Part shown: piece after piece, positions 13,918 to 14,653 of the stretch
How the letters are laid out: the number at the start of each line of letters is the position of its first letter
Position numbering within the stretch: position 1 is the stretch's first letter
Assembly: GCA_934589835.1 (NCBI GenBank)
Contig: CAKTOK010000040.1
Span: 1 to 14,653, forward strand
Source of the DNA: an uncultured Oscillospiraceae bacterium
GTDB taxonomy: Bacteria > Bacillota > Clostridia > Oscillospirales > Oscillospiraceae
DNA length: 14,653 nucleotides
Direction of reading: 5' to 3'
Program-made: the position numbers and the translations under genes
Notes under the pieces: model-generated
Told to the model about the DNA's origin: nothing
Databases searched by the model: none
Seen by the model: only the letters and a program-made list of their open reading frames with translations

Positions 13918-14060
13918 CGGGGAAGCCGCGCCGCGCCGCAGAAAGCGCCGCATGGACGAGGAAACGCTGCACGGACGGGGAAACACCGTGCGGCGGAGGA
14001 GCGGCCGCGCAGGCAAACGCCTGCGGGCAGAGGAGCGCCGGCGGGCAGAAGGAGCAACAC
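13918..14060 (+). other. Structured GC-rich leader with two hairpins, no gene recognised
   Basis: Between the divIVA terminator and the HAD gene lie 143 nt with no coding sequence I can support. One potential stem pairs GCTGCACGG (13966-13974) with CCGTGCGGC (13986-13994), including one G-U pair. A second pairs CGCAGGC (14008-14014) with GCCTGCG (14019-14025) around an AAAC loop, and can extend by three pairs past a single bulged G. No T-run follows either stem. I see no convincing -35/-10 pair here, so the source of transcription for the HAD gene is unclear. Confidence 0.5.
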
Positions 14061-14653
14061 ATGAACACAAAGCCGATCATCGCGCTGCTGTACGATTTCG
14101 ACAAGACGCTGTGTACCACCGACATGGAGGACTATGCGTTTATTCCGGCGCTGGGCTACACGCCCGCCCAGTTCTGGCACAGGGCCAACACCTTCGGGCG
14201 GGACAACCGGATGGACGGGCTGCTGGCCTATATGTACACCATGATCGAGGAGTGCCGCGCCCAGGGAAAGCGGCTGGACCGGGATTTTCTGGTGCGCTGC
14301 GGCCACAGCATGGAGCTGTTCCCCGGCGTGCGGGAGTGGTTCGGGCGCATCAATGCCTTCGGCGAGGCGCAGGGCGTCACGGTGGAGCACTACGTCATCT
14401 CCTCCGGCCTGCGGGAGATTATTGAGGGCAGCGGTATCGCCCACGAGTTTCGGGAGATCTACGCCTGCGAATTCTTCTACAACGCGGAGGGACTGGCCAC
14501 ATGGCCCAAGCTGGACGTCAACTTCACCAACAAGACCCAGTTCGTCTACCGCATCAACAAGGGTGTGCTGGATGTGTCCGACGACAAGACGCTGAACGAC
14601 TCCATGCCCGACGACAGCAAGCGCATCCCCTTCACCAACATGATCTATGTGGG
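14061..14653 (+). CDS. HAD-superfamily hydrolase, 3' end outside window
   Basis: Probable phosphatase-type HAD hydrolase in the cytoplasm; substrate unknown. The frame begins at ATG 14061 with AAGGAG 6 nt upstream and runs open to the window edge (197 full codons). Motif I is YDFDKTLCTTD (residues 11-21), giving the nucleophile Asp12 and acid/base Asp14 of the DxDxT signature. Motif II is VISSGL. A lysine in FTNKTQF could be motif III. The last visible residues NMIYVG are the start of a typical motif IV (GDxxxD), whose acidic residues are cut off. The long insert between motifs I and II fits a C1-type cap. It follows a terminator, so it is probably a separate unit from divIVA. No signal peptide is visible. 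Confidence 0.85.
   Translation, partial: MNTKPIIALLYDFDKTLCTTDMEDYAFIPALGYTPAQFWHRANTFGRDNRMDGLLAYMYTMIEECRAQGKRLDRDFLVRCGHSMELFPGVREWFGRINAFGEAQGVTVEHYVISSGLREIIEGSGIAHEFREIYACEFFYNAEGLATWPKLDVNFTNKTQFVYRINKGVLDVSDDKTLNDSMPDDSKRIPFTNMIYV

Noticed and set aside
13952..14425. Open frame of 157 codons starting in the leader and overlapping the HAD gene
   Set aside because: It is a frame-shifted shadow of the HAD gene, Arg/Gly-rich, without motifs or a good ribosome site.
1..14653. CRISPR arrays, tRNA/rRNA genes, insertion sequences, att sites
   Set aside because: I found no spaced direct repeats, tRNA-like cloverleaf, transposase or integrase sequence, or terminal inverted repeats; the window is dense with core genes.

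Overview
The window looks like chromosomal housekeeping DNA from a GC-rich Clostridia-type Firmicute. The gene set (Gram-positive division genes sepF and divIVA, a YlmE-like PLP protein, a clostridial miaB-mutS-mutL-miaA-hfq run, strong GGAGG ribosome sites, TTG and GTG starts) and GC-rich third codon positions fit an Oscillospiraceae-like gut anaerobe. This placement is inference; there is no rRNA in the window. I see no mobile element, CRISPR array, tRNA or phage gene.

Layout. (1) 1-1608: the 3' half of ileS, ending at a strong hairpin terminator. (2) 1661-3041, minus strand: lspA then rluD-like, overlapping by 23 nt and convergent with ileS. (3) 3073-3149: two back-to-back promoters, one leftward for lspA-rluD and one rightward for miaB. 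(4) 3200-10674: a tight plus-strand run miaB, mutS, mutL, miaA, hfq. It combines both steps of tRNA A37 hypermodification (MiaA prenylates, MiaB methylthiolates), MutS/MutL mismatch repair and the Hfq RNA chaperone. (5) 10718-13878: an orphan HlyD/membrane-fusion-like protein, then yggS/ylmE, sepF and divIVA, ending at an intrinsic terminator. A near-consensus promoter lies inside the yggS coding sequence and can drive sepF-divIVA separately. (6) 13918-14060: a GC-rich leader with two hairpins. (7) 14061-end: a HAD-family hydrolase cut by the window edge.

How it fits together. Most genes serve core information processing (tRNA charging, tRNA and rRNA modification, mismatch repair, RNA chaperoning) or envelope and division work (lipoprotein signal peptidase, SepF, DivIVA). 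In Bacillus, sepF, divIVA, ileS, lspA and the rluD-like ylyB form one neighbourhood. Here the same genes flank the mismatch-repair/miaAB/hfq block, and ylmG and ylmH are absent between sepF and divIVA.

The points I find most worth following are the promoter buried in yggS, the HlyD-like protein with no transporter partner beside the division genes, the altered DivIVA membrane-binding loop, a shared 12-nt leader motif before hfq and the HlyD-like gene, and a shift of alanine codons from GCC to GCG along the plus-strand genes. I do not see a clearly new multi-gene system; the HlyD-like protein in the division cluster is the nearest candidate.
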